In this document: positions 16,991 through 25,193 of the stretch, piece by piece | How the letters are laid out: every line of letters starts with the position of its first letter | Numbering within the stretch: position 1 is the first letter of the stretch | Source: Confluentibacter citreus | GTDB lineage: Bacteria; Bacteroidota; Bacteroidia; Flavobacteriales; Flavobacteriaceae | Direction: 5' to 3' | DNA: 64,000 nt | Assembly: GCF_002807055.1 (NCBI RefSeq) | Contig: NZ_NIXN01000001.1 | Location: forward strand, 1,178,001-1,242,000 | Program-made: the position numbers and the translations under genes | The notes under the pieces: generated by a model | The model's database searches: none | Seen by the model: the letters and a program-made list of their open reading frames with translations, nothing else | Told to the model about the DNA's origin: nothing

Positions 16991-17842
16991 ATGAAAAATA
17001 TATACATCATAGGTGTCGGATTAATAGGCGGGAGTTTAGCTTTAGAAATAAAAAGGCTCGACCCTACCGTAACCATTTATGGCATCAGTAGAAAGGAAGC
17101 TACGCTTGATGAAGCTATGTCATTAAATTTAATTGATAGAAAAGCAACTATAGACGATATTGTCAATGCCGATTTGGTAATTCTATCCATTCCAGTTGAT
17201 GCCTCGGTTGCCTTATTGCCAACTCTTTTAGATAAAATTTCAGAAACTGGATTGGTCATTGATGTAGGATCAACCAAAGAGGCTATCTGCAAAGTGGTTG
17301 AAAATCATCCAAAAAGAAAGCAATTTTTGGCCATGCATCCTATAGCAGGAACTGAGTATTCTGGCCCTAAAGCCGCGATATATGATTTGTTTCAAAATAA
17401 AACGAATATTATTTGTGAAGAGGATAAAACCGATGAGGCTCTTAAGAATAAAGTGTTGGATTTTTTTATCGCCATTGGTATGAAGCTAAGACGTATGAAT
17501 CCAGAGTCACATGACAAACACATTGCGTATGTTTCACATTTATCGCATATCAGTTCATTCATGTTGGGTAAGACCGTTATTGAAAAGGAAAAAAATGAAC
17601 GTGATATTTTTGATATGGCGGGGAGTGGATTTGCTTCAACGGTACGACTAGCAAAAAGTTCGCCTGAAATGTGGACTCCCATTTTCAAGCAGAATAAAGT
17701 TAATGTTATTGAAACATTAGAAGAATATATTACAAACCTCACTCATTTTAGGGATATGATGAAAGAAGATGACTTTGAAGCCATTTATAATGAGATGAAA
17801 AATACCAATCATATAAAAGACATTTTAAAAGGAATTATTTAA
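16991..17842 (+). CDS. tyrA: Prephenate dehydrogenase
   Basis: NAD(P)-dependent oxidative decarboxylation of prephenate to 4-hydroxyphenylpyruvate, leading to tyrosine. The 283-aa protein has the N-terminal Rossmann motif IIGVGLIGGSLA (about 5-16) and the catalytic MHPIAGTEYSGP with its conserved His, followed by the helical dimerisation domain including HIAYVSHLSHI. There is no ACT domain or chorismate mutase fusion. It lies 45 bp after the aminotransferase gene, in the same operon. Confidence 0.93.
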   Translation: MKNIYIIGVGLIGGSLALEIKRLDPTVTIYGISRKEATLDEAMSLNLIDRKATIDDIVNADLVILSIPVDASVALLPTLLDKISETGLVIDVGSTKEAICKVVENHPKRKQFLAMHPIAGTEYSGPKAAIYDLFQNKTNIICEEDKTDEALKNKVLDFFIAIGMKLRRMNPESHDKHIAYVSHLSHISSFMLGKTVIEKEKNERDIFDMAGSGFASTVRLAKSSPEMWTPIFKQNKVNVIETLEEYITNLTHFRDMMKEDDFEAIYNEMKNTNHIKDILKGII

Positions 17843-17854
17843 AAACAAACACCA

Positions 17855-17935
17855 AAAACAAAATTTTCAAAATCCAATTTAGAAAAAACACAATGATTTG
17901 GAATTTGGAATTTAATTTTTGAAATTTTATTAAAG
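17855..17935. repeat. AT-rich imperfect inverted repeat between tyrA and the DAHP synthase gene
   Basis: AAAATTTTCAAAATCCAATTT on the left is partly complementary to the TTGGAATTTGGAATTT / TTTTTGAAATTTTATT run on the right, which itself contains a tandem GGAATTT. No terminator-like U-run or reading frame is seen. It fills most of the 96-bp gap. It looks like another dispersed non-coding element. Confidence 0.4.
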
Positions 17936-17938
17936 ATT

Positions 17939-19021
17939 ATGGAAAACAAGAAGGAATTAAGAGGCTGGTTAGATGATTTAAAATTAGATCATCCTTTGGT
18001 TATCGCAGGACCATGCAGTGCAGAAACAGAAGAACAAGTATTAAGAATAGCTCACGAGCTAAAAGATACAGATGTCAACTATTACAGGGCAGGTATTTGG
18101 AAACCAAGAACACGACCAGGCATGTTTGAAGGTGTTGGTGCTTTAGGTTTAAAATGGTTACAAAAAGTAAAAGCTGAAACTGGTATGAAAACAGCAACTG
18201 AAGTTGCTAATGCAGCCCATGTAAAATTAGCTTTAGAACATGATATCGATTTGTTATGGATTGGCGCACGCTCCACGGTGAGTCCATTTATTGTTCAGGA
18301 AATTGCTGATGCCTTACATGGGACCGATAAAATTATATTGGTAAAAAACCCAGTAAATCCAGATTTACCTTTGTGGTTAGGTGCTATTGAGCGTTTAGCA
18401 ACGGCGAATATTAAAAAATTAGGGGTTATCCATAGAGGGTTTTCAACATACGAAAAAACAAAATATAGAAATAATCCAGAATGGCAATTGGCGATTGAGT
18501 TACAAACCAAATTTCCAGATTTACCAATAATTAATGATCCATCACATATTACTGGAAAACGTGATATGATTTTTGATGTGTCTCAAACAGCTTTGGATTT
18601 GAATTTTGATGGATTAATGATTGAAACGCATTTTGATCCTGATAATGCTTGGAGTGATGCATCTCAGCAAGTAACCCCAAAAGTGTTGATTCAGATTATG
18701 AAAGATTTGAAAATAAAAAAAGAGACCGATCCTGAAGCGGACTACAATAAGAATCTTGATAATTTAAGAGCTCAAATTGATATTGTAGATAATCAAATTA
18801 TAGAATTATTAGGAAAGAGAATGAAAGCGGCCGATAGCATTGGAGCACTTAAAAAGCAAAAGAATGTTGCCGTTTTGCAGTCTAAACGTTGGAACGAAAT
18901 TTTAGGTAAAATGGTTCTTGAAGGCGAATCTAAAGGATTAAGCGAAGAGTTTGTTTTAAAAATGTTTAAAGCGATTCATCAAGAGTCTATTAACCATCAA
19001 GAGAAGATTATAAATGGTTAA
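17939..19021 (+). CDS. Bifunctional 3-deoxy-7-phosphoheptulonate (DAHP) synthase / chorismate mutase type II
   Basis: Two activities in 360 aa. Residues about 1-265 are a DAHP synthase of the KDO8P-synthase-like class (VIAGPCSAE, RAGIWKPRTRPGMFEG, LPIINDPSHITGKR, GLMIETH), the entry step of the shikimate pathway. Residues about 270-355 are an AroQ-type chorismate mutase (LRAQIDIVDNQIIELLGKRMKAADSIG, and VLQSKRW). Such fusions let prephenate-pathway ligands control DAHP synthase. It is the last aromatic gene of the operon and is followed by a strong terminator. Confidence 0.93.
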   Translation: MENKKELRGWLDDLKLDHPLVIAGPCSAETEEQVLRIAHELKDTDVNYYRAGIWKPRTRPGMFEGVGALGLKWLQKVKAETGMKTATEVANAAHVKLALEHDIDLLWIGARSTVSPFIVQEIADALHGTDKIILVKNPVNPDLPLWLGAIERLATANIKKLGVIHRGFSTYEKTKYRNNPEWQLAIELQTKFPDLPIINDPSHITGKRDMIFDVSQTALDLNFDGLMIETHFDPDNAWSDASQQVTPKVLIQIMKDLKIKKETDPEADYNKNLDNLRAQIDIVDNQIIELLGKRMKAADSIGALKKQKNVAVLQSKRWNEILGKMVLEGESKGLSEEFVLKMFKAIHQESINHQEKIING

Positions 19022-19053
19022 AAAAAAGCCTCACGATTGTGAGGCTTTTTTTA
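19021..19053 (+). terminator. Terminator after the aromatic operon
   Basis: AGCCTCAC (19027-19034), loop GATT, GTGAGGCT (19039-19046), with flanking A-run and T-run extending the stem. It starts at the stop codon of the DAHP synthase-chorismate mutase gene and separates it from rsgA. Confidence 0.9.
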
Positions 19054-19132
19054 TTCTCATAATTTATGGTTTTATCCCACGGCATATTATTTCTAAATGT
19101 TGTTAATTTGTATAAGTATTATTCAATCTTTA

Positions 19133-20083
19133 ATGACAGGACTTGTTTATAAATCTACAGGTAGTTGGTACACCGTTAAAACCGATTTAGGCGACACTTA
19201 TGAGTGCCGTATTAAAGGTAAATTCCGAATGAAAGGCATTAAAAGTACCAATCCCATTTCAGTAGGCGATGTTGTGGATTTCGAATTGGAGACGGATAAT
19301 AATCAAGTTTCTGGAATTATCAATAATATTCACGACAGGAAAAATTACATCATCAGAAAATCGGTCAATTTATCAAAGCAAACCCATATTATTGCAGCTA
19401 ACATCGATCAGGTTTTTTTGTTGATTACTATTAACAATCCTCCCACATTAACCAGTTTTATCGATAGGTTTTTGGTCACTGCCAATGCCTACCAAATAAA
19501 AACCATTTTGCTTTTCAATAAAATAGACGCCTACGATGAGGAGACCTTAAATGAAGTAAAATTTCTGGCTCATGTGTACAGAAAGATTGGCTATGAATGT
19601 ATTGGGGTTTCGGCCAAAACTGGTAAAAATGTTGAAAAAGTCAAATCCATCATGCAGGGTAAAGTCAATATGTTTTCCGGTCATTCAGGGGTAGGAAAAT
19701 CGACGCTTGTTAATACCATTGAGCCAACTTTAGATATTAAAACCAAGGAAATTTCAACCTTACACATGCAAGGCCAACATACAACAACCTTTGCAGAAAT
19801 GTTCGATTTAAGTTTTAATGCCAAGATTATTGATACGCCCGGAATTAAAGGTTTTGGAGTTGTAGATATGGATAAAGAAGAGGTTGGCGATTATTTCCCC
19901 GAATTTTTCGCTCTTAAGCAAAACTGTAAATTCCATAATTGTTTGCACGTGCAAGAACCTAAATGTGCTGTTAAAGCAGCTTTAGAAGCTGATGAGATTG
20001 CCTATTCACGCTACCGTAGTTATCTGCAAATACTCGAAGGCGATGATGAACATTACCGAACAGAAGATTGGGAACGCGAGTAA
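19133..20083 (+). CDS. rsgA: Ribosome small subunit-dependent GTPase A
   Basis: Circularly permuted GTPase that matures the 30S subunit. From ATG 19133 the protein is 316 aa and begins MTGLVYKSTGSWYTV, the usual family start; an in-frame ATG at 19097 would add 12 hydrophobic residues and is less likely. Residues 1-70 are the OB domain, then NKID (G4), GHSGVGKST (P-loop, Lys189) and DTPGIKGFG (G3), and a C-terminal zinc site with the Cys and His residues of NCKFHNCLHVQEPKC. Confidence 0.93.
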   Translation: MTGLVYKSTGSWYTVKTDLGDTYECRIKGKFRMKGIKSTNPISVGDVVDFELETDNNQVSGIINNIHDRKNYIIRKSVNLSKQTHIIAANIDQVFLLITINNPPTLTSFIDRFLVTANAYQIKTILLFNKIDAYDEETLNEVKFLAHVYRKIGYECIGVSAKTGKNVEKVKSIMQGKVNMFSGHSGVGKSTLVNTIEPTLDIKTKEISTLHMQGQHTTTFAEMFDLSFNAKIIDTPGIKGFGVVDMDKEEVGDYFPEFFALKQNCKFHNCLHVQEPKCAVKAALEADEIAYSRYRSYLQILEGDDEHYRTEDWERE

Positions 20084-20144
20084 TTAGTTTACAGTCCCAT
20101 TAATCAAACTTTTAAAATTTAAATAGTTTAATAAATATAGTGAA

Positions 20145-20163
20145 AGTCCTCTTTGAGGATTTA
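20145..20163. repeat. Small palindrome upstream of dtd
   Basis: AAGTCCTC-TTT-GAGGATTT is an 8-bp stem (one G-U) with a TTT loop, ending 8 nt before the dtd ATG. It has the same CCTC-TTT-GAGG core and position as the hairpins before metF and rlmN and may be a decayed copy. Confidence 0.4.
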
Positions 20164-20170
20164 TGGGTAT

Positions 20171-20623
20171 ATGAAAGTAGTTATTCAAAGAGTATCAAAA
20201 GCAAGTGTAATAATTGAAGATAAAATAGTAGCTTCCATTGAAAATGGCCTTTTAATCCTTTTGGGAATCGTTGATGAAGATACCCAAGAAGATATAGAAT
20301 GGCTTACTAATAAAACTGCCAACCTCCGGATTTTTGGTGATGAAAACGGCGTGATGAATAAATCCATTTTAGAAATACATGGCGATGTTATTGTTGTTAG
20401 CCAGTTTACGTTACATGCTTTAACCAAAAAAGGCAATCGCCCAAGTTATATAAAAGCAGCAAAGCCAGATGTCGCCATTCCGTTGTATGAAGCCTTTGTA
20501 AAGCAATTGGAAATAGATTTAAATAGAAAAATTCAGATAGGAGAATTTGGCGCCGATATGAAAGTGGAGCTTATAAACGATGGTCCTGTAACTATTATAA
20601 TTGATTCAAAAAATAAAGAGTAA
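20171..20623 (+). CDS. dtd: D-aminoacyl-tRNA deacylase
   Basis: Hydrolyses D-aminoacyl-tRNAs and recycles the tRNA. The 150-aa protein starts at ATG 20171 (MKVVIQRVSKASV), the standard family N-terminus; a TTG at 20153 in the same frame would add six residues. Family motifs are LLILLGI, VVSQFTLHA with the catalytic-site Ser-Gln, and NDGPVTIII with the Gly-Pro that excludes L-amino acids. Probably monocistronic or cotranscribed with rsgA. Confidence 0.94.
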   Translation: MKVVIQRVSKASVIIEDKIVASIENGLLILLGIVDEDTQEDIEWLTNKTANLRIFGDENGVMNKSILEIHGDVIVVSQFTLHALTKKGNRPSYIKAAKPDVAIPLYEAFVKQLEIDLNRKIQIGEFGADMKVELINDGPVTIIIDSKNKE

Positions 20624-20795
20624 ACACAATTATAATTTATTAAACTTCACAGGTCCTTCCTTGTTTGATTATTTAAAATGTAAGTTTTAGCTTATTAACC
20701 AAAAGGTGTGTATTACAACGAAATATGATTTTTCTCATGTTATTGTTAGCTTAAAAATAATATATTTAAAGCTTTAATCATATTTAGCACAATAA

Positions 20796-22709
20796 ATGAA
20801 TGTAAAAAGCATAGCGATTATTTTTATTTTATTCTCATCAACATATCTTTTTTCACAAGAAAATTTATATTCTTCAGCTTCAATTCCAGAAAATCTTACA
20901 CAAAATGCTAATGCTGTCGTTAGGCTGCATCAAGTAAATGTTTCGTTGAATGCTATTAACAATATGGATGTTTCTGAAAAACGGATTATAACCGTTTTAA
21001 ACAAACAAGGGAACGAGAATATTAATGCGTATCTGCATTATGATAACAACGTAAAAATAAAAGAATTAGAAGTTAGGGTTTTTAATCAGTTGGGTAATGA
21101 AATAATAAAAGTCAAAAAGAGCGATTTTAAAGATGTCAGTGCGGTAGACGGAGGCACATTATATTCTGATTCCAGAGTTAAATACTTAGAATATACACCC
21201 ATTTCCTATCCTTATACGGTTGAATTTAATTACTCGTTAAATACTAGCAATACGGCATTTATTGTTCCATTCATGCCTATTGATGGTTATTTTTTAAGTG
21301 TTCAAAATAGTTCATATACTATAAATTTTCTCAGTGATCTAACCATAAGAACCAAGGAAATTAATTTAGAAGGTATCGATGTTACAAAAGAAGAACTCTC
21401 AAATAAAATTAGCTATAGTGTTAAAAACTTAGAGGCTATGAAGCCAGAAGATTATAGTCCTACTTTGGTAGATATGTCCCCCAAAGTATTATTTGCTTCA
21501 AAAAAATTTACATTGGAGGGTGTGCCTGGCGAAGTGGAAAACTGGTATGATTTTGGAAAATGGATTTACGATGATTTACTGAAAGGAACAAACGATTTAT
21601 CAGCCGAAACGGTGTCTTACATTCAAAATTTGGTTAAAGACGAGAAAAATAATATTGATAAGGCAAAAAAAATATATCAATATGTACAGGACAAATCCAG
21701 ATATATTAGTGTGCAAGTTGGTATTGGCGGATGGAAACCTTTTAATGCTTCAGAAGTTGATAGGTTAAGCTATGGGGATTGCAAAGGCTTAACAAATTAC
21801 ACCATGTCTTTACTTAAGGTTGCTAATATTGAATCGAATTACACTGTTTTGTACGCGGGTGAGAATCAAAGAAATATGGATCCATATTTTGCTTCCATGC
21901 AGGGTAACCATGCTATTTTATCTATACCCACAGAAAATGATACACTTTGGCTGGAATGCACCAATCAAAAAGTGCCTTTTGCTTTTATTGGCGATTTTAC
22001 CGATGATAGAGATGTACTGGTTGTAACACCAGAAGGAGGTAAAATACAACGCACCAAAAAATATACAACAGAAGAAAATAGCCAAGATTTAAAAGGACAT
22101 TATACCGTATCAAGTACTGGTGATATTCATGTAAAGGTAAATGTGAGTTCTAAAGGGATTCAGTACGATAATAAATATGTATATGAAACCCAAACCAAAA
22201 GAGATTTGGATACCTATTACAAAAACAGATGGGATTATGTAAACGGTATTACCATTAATAACATGCAAATTACCAACGATAAAGATCGTGTAGCATTTAT
22301 TGAAGATATTAGTTTTGTTGCCAGTAATTACTCCAAGATAGCTGGAGATAGAATGTTAATTACATTGAATGCATTAAACAGGCAGACAGAAATTCCGAAC
22401 CGTTATCGAGATAGAAAATTCCCGCTTAAAATTAAAAGAGGTTTTAAAGATGTAGATGAAGTCGAAATTGTATTGCCATCAGATTATAAAATTGAAGCCA
22501 TGCCTAATAATGTTTCCATAGTAAATAAATTTGGAAGCTATCATATTGAAATTGAGAAAAAAGATGATTACACACTCCTTTACAAACGTCAGTTTATTGT
22601 AAATGATGGGGAGTTTCCTAAAGAAGACTATGAAGCTTTCAGGGAATTTAACATGGAAGTATCAAAACAAGACAATACAAAAGTAGTACTAATTAAAAAC
22701 CAACCATAA
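20796..22709 (+). CDS. DUF3857 / transglutaminase-like exported protein (paralog 1)
   Basis: A 637-aa protein with a signal peptide (about 1-20, ending LFSQ), an N-terminal DUF3857 beta-sandwich (about 60-220), a transglutaminase-like core (about 255-410) and a C-terminal beta domain. The core keeps the catalytic-type cysteine in SYGDCKGL (Cys329) and a histidine in QGNHAIL; the third position is ECTN rather than the usual DPT. Presumably periplasmic. The function of this Bacteroidetes family is unknown. A paralog follows 90 bp downstream. Confidence 0.85.
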   Translation: MNVKSIAIIFILFSSTYLFSQENLYSSASIPENLTQNANAVVRLHQVNVSLNAINNMDVSEKRIITVLNKQGNENINAYLHYDNNVKIKELEVRVFNQLGNEIIKVKKSDFKDVSAVDGGTLYSDSRVKYLEYTPISYPYTVEFNYSLNTSNTAFIVPFMPIDGYFLSVQNSSYTINFLSDLTIRTKEINLEGIDVTKEELSNKISYSVKNLEAMKPEDYSPTLVDMSPKVLFASKKFTLEGVPGEVENWYDFGKWIYDDLLKGTNDLSAETVSYIQNLVKDEKNNIDKAKKIYQYVQDKSRYISVQVGIGGWKPFNASEVDRLSYGDCKGLTNYTMSLLKVANIESNYTVLYAGENQRNMDPYFASMQGNHAILSIPTENDTLWLECTNQKVPFAFIGDFTDDRDVLVVTPEGGKIQRTKKYTTEENSQDLKGHYTVSSTGDIHVKVNVSSKGIQYDNKYVYETQTKRDLDTYYKNRWDYVNGITINNMQITNDKDRVAFIEDISFVASNYSKIAGDRMLITLNALNRQTEIPNRYRDRKFPLKIKRGFKDVDEVEIVLPSDYKIEAMPNNVSIVNKFGSYHIEIEKKDDYTLLYKRQFIVNDGEFPKEDYEAFREFNMEVSKQDNTKVVLIKNQP

Positions 22710-22799
22710 ATGAAATGAGTATAACCTAAAATTGGTCACAGATACTGATTACGGTATACAAATAACATATGACAAATAAAAAACAATAAATATCTACAT

Positions 22800-24800
22800 A
22801 TGAAAACCACCACACTATTGCTAAGCTTGTGTTTTTCAATATCAGCATTAGCTCAAAATTATGATTTTGGAAAAGTTTCAAAAGAAGAACTGGAGGAGAA
22901 ATTCAATCCATTAGACACTTCGGCAAATGCAACCTATTTATATAAAAATCGAAGAGCATACCTCAAGTATGATCAGAATTTAGGATTTCAATTAATAACC
23001 GATATCCACGAACGTATAAAAATATACAATCAAGACGGGTTTGATTATGCTACTAGTCAAGTAGAACTATATAAGAGCGGAAGTGATCAAGAAAAATTAT
23101 CAAGCCTAAAGGCCAATACCTATAATTTGATTGATGGTAAGATAGAAGAAACAAAACTAGATAAAAATGGCATTTTTAAAACAGAGCTCTCTAAATATTA
23201 TAATGAAACTAAATTTACAATGCCAAATATAAAAGAGGGAAGTGTTATTGAATATAAGTATACTATTGCATCTCCTTTTTACTGGAATGTTGATGATTTT
23301 GTGTTTCAACATGCCATTCCAGTAAGAAAACTAGAAGCTTCCTTTGAAACACCGGAATATTTTAATTTTAAATTAAACACGAAAGGGTATTTAATGGTAA
23401 CCCCAAAAGTAGAAGCTAAAAGTGATAAAATCACTTTTACTAGCACTGGATATGGTGGTATTGGAGGAGCTAAAACCAGTAGTACATCTAATTTAGACTA
23501 TATTAAAACGATAACATCTTATAATCTTTCAGATATTCCAGCATTAAAAGATGAACCTTATGTAAATAATATTGGTAATTACCGTTCGGCAATTCAATAC
23601 GAATTATCATATACAAAGTTTCCTGATTCCCCCATAAAATATTATTCAACACAATGGGAAGATGTGGTTAAAACAATATATGAAAGTTCCAGTTTTGGAA
23701 CAGAATTAGATAAAACAGGTTATTTTGAAAGTGATATAGATGCTTTGATAAGTAGTGTTTCCGAACCTATAACAAGGGCATCGCTCATCTTCAACTTTGT
23801 GAAAACCAAGGTTAAATGGAATAACTATATTGGAAAATATACAGATGGAGGTGTAAGAAAGGCTTATAAAGACCAAGTAGGGAATGTAGCTGAAATAAAC
23901 CTCATGCTAACAGCAATGTTGCGATATGCTGGCTTGAATGCGAATCCTGTTTTGGTTAGTACAAGACAAAATGGTATTCCATTATTCCCAACATTAGATG
24001 GATATAATTATGTAATATCTGGTATAGAAACAGAACAAGGAGTCGTTTTATTGGATGCTAGTAACAAGTATTCCTTGCCAAATATTTTACCATCCAGGGT
24101 TTTAAATTGGGAAGGGCGAATCATAAGGAAGGATAAAAGTTCTTCCACAATCAGTTTATATCCCAACCAACCTTCCAAAAATACCATAGCGATGATGGCT
24201 AATTTAGACGGGAATGGTAATTTAGAAGGTAATTATAGGTCTGTAAAAACGAATCATGATGCCATGATATACCGAGAAAATTACTTGGAAATTGATAAAA
24301 CCCAATTTTTGGAAAACCTTGAAAACAAATATAAAGGCATGGAAATTTCAGATTATGAAGTTAAAAATGACTATGATTTATCAGAACCTATAACAGAAAC
24401 CTATAAATTTTCATTAGAAAGTCAAGCGGATGTCATAGGGGATAAGCTGTACTTTTCACCCATGCTCTTTTTAAAAACAAATGAAAATCCTTTTAAACTA
24501 GAAAAGAGAGAGTTCCCTGTAGATTTTGGGTCTCCACATGAAACATCATATAGAATAATAATTAATTTGCCAGAAGGATATAAAATTGAGAGTATGCCAG
24601 AAGCCAGTGCATTAATGATGCCCGATAATTTAGCGGAATTTAAATATTATCTTTCTGGAAATGAAAAAAGTATTCAAGTTATAGTTTCAACCAAAATAAA
24701 TGAGTCTATTATTTCTCCTATGTATTATGATAGTTTAAAGGAATATTTTAATAAATTTATTGAAAAAGAAGCAGAGCAAATTATTCTTACCAAAATATAA
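22800..24800 (+). CDS. DUF3857-containing exported protein, transglutaminase core without catalytic Cys/His (paralog 2)
   Basis: A 666-aa paralog of the preceding protein: signal peptide (about 1-19, ending ALAQ), DUF3857 domain, and a transglutaminase-like core around 320-440. Where paralog 1 has GDCKGL this protein has GNVAEI (Val363 in place of Cys), and the histidine position reads GYNYVI, while LLDAS keeps an Asp. It is therefore probably not a cysteine hydrolase or transferase. The TAA overlaps the ATG of the next gene by one base. Confidence 0.83.
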   Translation: MKTTTLLLSLCFSISALAQNYDFGKVSKEELEEKFNPLDTSANATYLYKNRRAYLKYDQNLGFQLITDIHERIKIYNQDGFDYATSQVELYKSGSDQEKLSSLKANTYNLIDGKIEETKLDKNGIFKTELSKYYNETKFTMPNIKEGSVIEYKYTIASPFYWNVDDFVFQHAIPVRKLEASFETPEYFNFKLNTKGYLMVTPKVEAKSDKITFTSTGYGGIGGAKTSSTSNLDYIKTITSYNLSDIPALKDEPYVNNIGNYRSAIQYELSYTKFPDSPIKYYSTQWEDVVKTIYESSSFGTELDKTGYFESDIDALISSVSEPITRASLIFNFVKTKVKWNNYIGKYTDGGVRKAYKDQVGNVAEINLMLTAMLRYAGLNANPVLVSTRQNGIPLFPTLDGYNYVISGIETEQGVVLLDASNKYSLPNILPSRVLNWEGRIIRKDKSSSTISLYPNQPSKNTIAMMANLDGNGNLEGNYRSVKTNHDAMIYRENYLEIDKTQFLENLENKYKGMEISDYEVKNDYDLSEPITETYKFSLESQADVIGDKLYFSPMLFLKTNENPFKLEKREFPVDFGSPHETSYRIIINLPEGYKIESMPEASALMMPDNLAEFKYYLSGNEKSIQVIVSTKINESIISPMYYDSLKEYFNKFIEKEAEQIILTKI

Positions 24801-25126
24801 TGGACATTAAAAACGCACAAATAACTGTAGACAACTGGATAAAAGATCATGGTGTTCGTTATTTTAACGAACTAACAAATATGGCACAACTTACCGAAGA
24901 AGTAGGCGAGGTAGCAAGAATTATTGCACGGCGCTATGGTGAACAAAGTGAAAAAGAAAGTGATAAGGATAAAGATTTGGGAGAGGAATTAGCCGATGTT
25001 TTATTTGTGGTATTATGTTTGGCAAACCAAACGGGTGTCAATTTGCAAGAAGCTTTTAATAAGCGTATGGACAAGAAAGCAAAACGAGACCATGATAGAC
25101 ATCATAATAATGAAAAATTAAAATAA
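24800..25126 (+). CDS. MazG-like nucleotide pyrophosphohydrolase
   Basis: Small all-alpha NTP pyrophosphatase of 108 aa. The MazG metal-binding pattern is present: LTEEVGEVA in the first helix pair and DLGEELADVLFVVL in the second (the EExxE and ExxD acidic residues). It probably hydrolyses a nucleoside triphosphate to the monophosphate in housecleaning. It is translationally coupled to the DUF3857 gene upstream and followed by a terminator. A full-length MazG is encoded separately at 46879. Confidence 0.85.
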   Translation: MDIKNAQITVDNWIKDHGVRYFNELTNMAQLTEEVGEVARIIARRYGEQSEKESDKDKDLGEELADVLFVVLCLANQTGVNLQEAFNKRMDKKAKRDHDRHHNNEKLK

Positions 25127-25142
25127 TTTATAAGTATCTTTG

Positions 25143-25180
25143 AACGCTTCAATCTCGATAGCTATCGGGAGAAGCGTTTT
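25143..25180 (+). terminator. Terminator between the MazG-like gene and aroA, built around the TCTCGAT-N4-ATCGGGA module
   Basis: Outer stem AACGCTTC (25143-25150) with GAAGCGTT (25171-25178); inside, after a two-base bulge, TCTCGATAGCTATCGGGA (25153-25170). A T-run follows. The inner 16 nt TCGATAGCTATCGGGA differ from the SAM riboswitch copy (2907-2922) at one position. Confidence 0.85.
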
Positions 25181-25193
25181 TTAATACATTATA

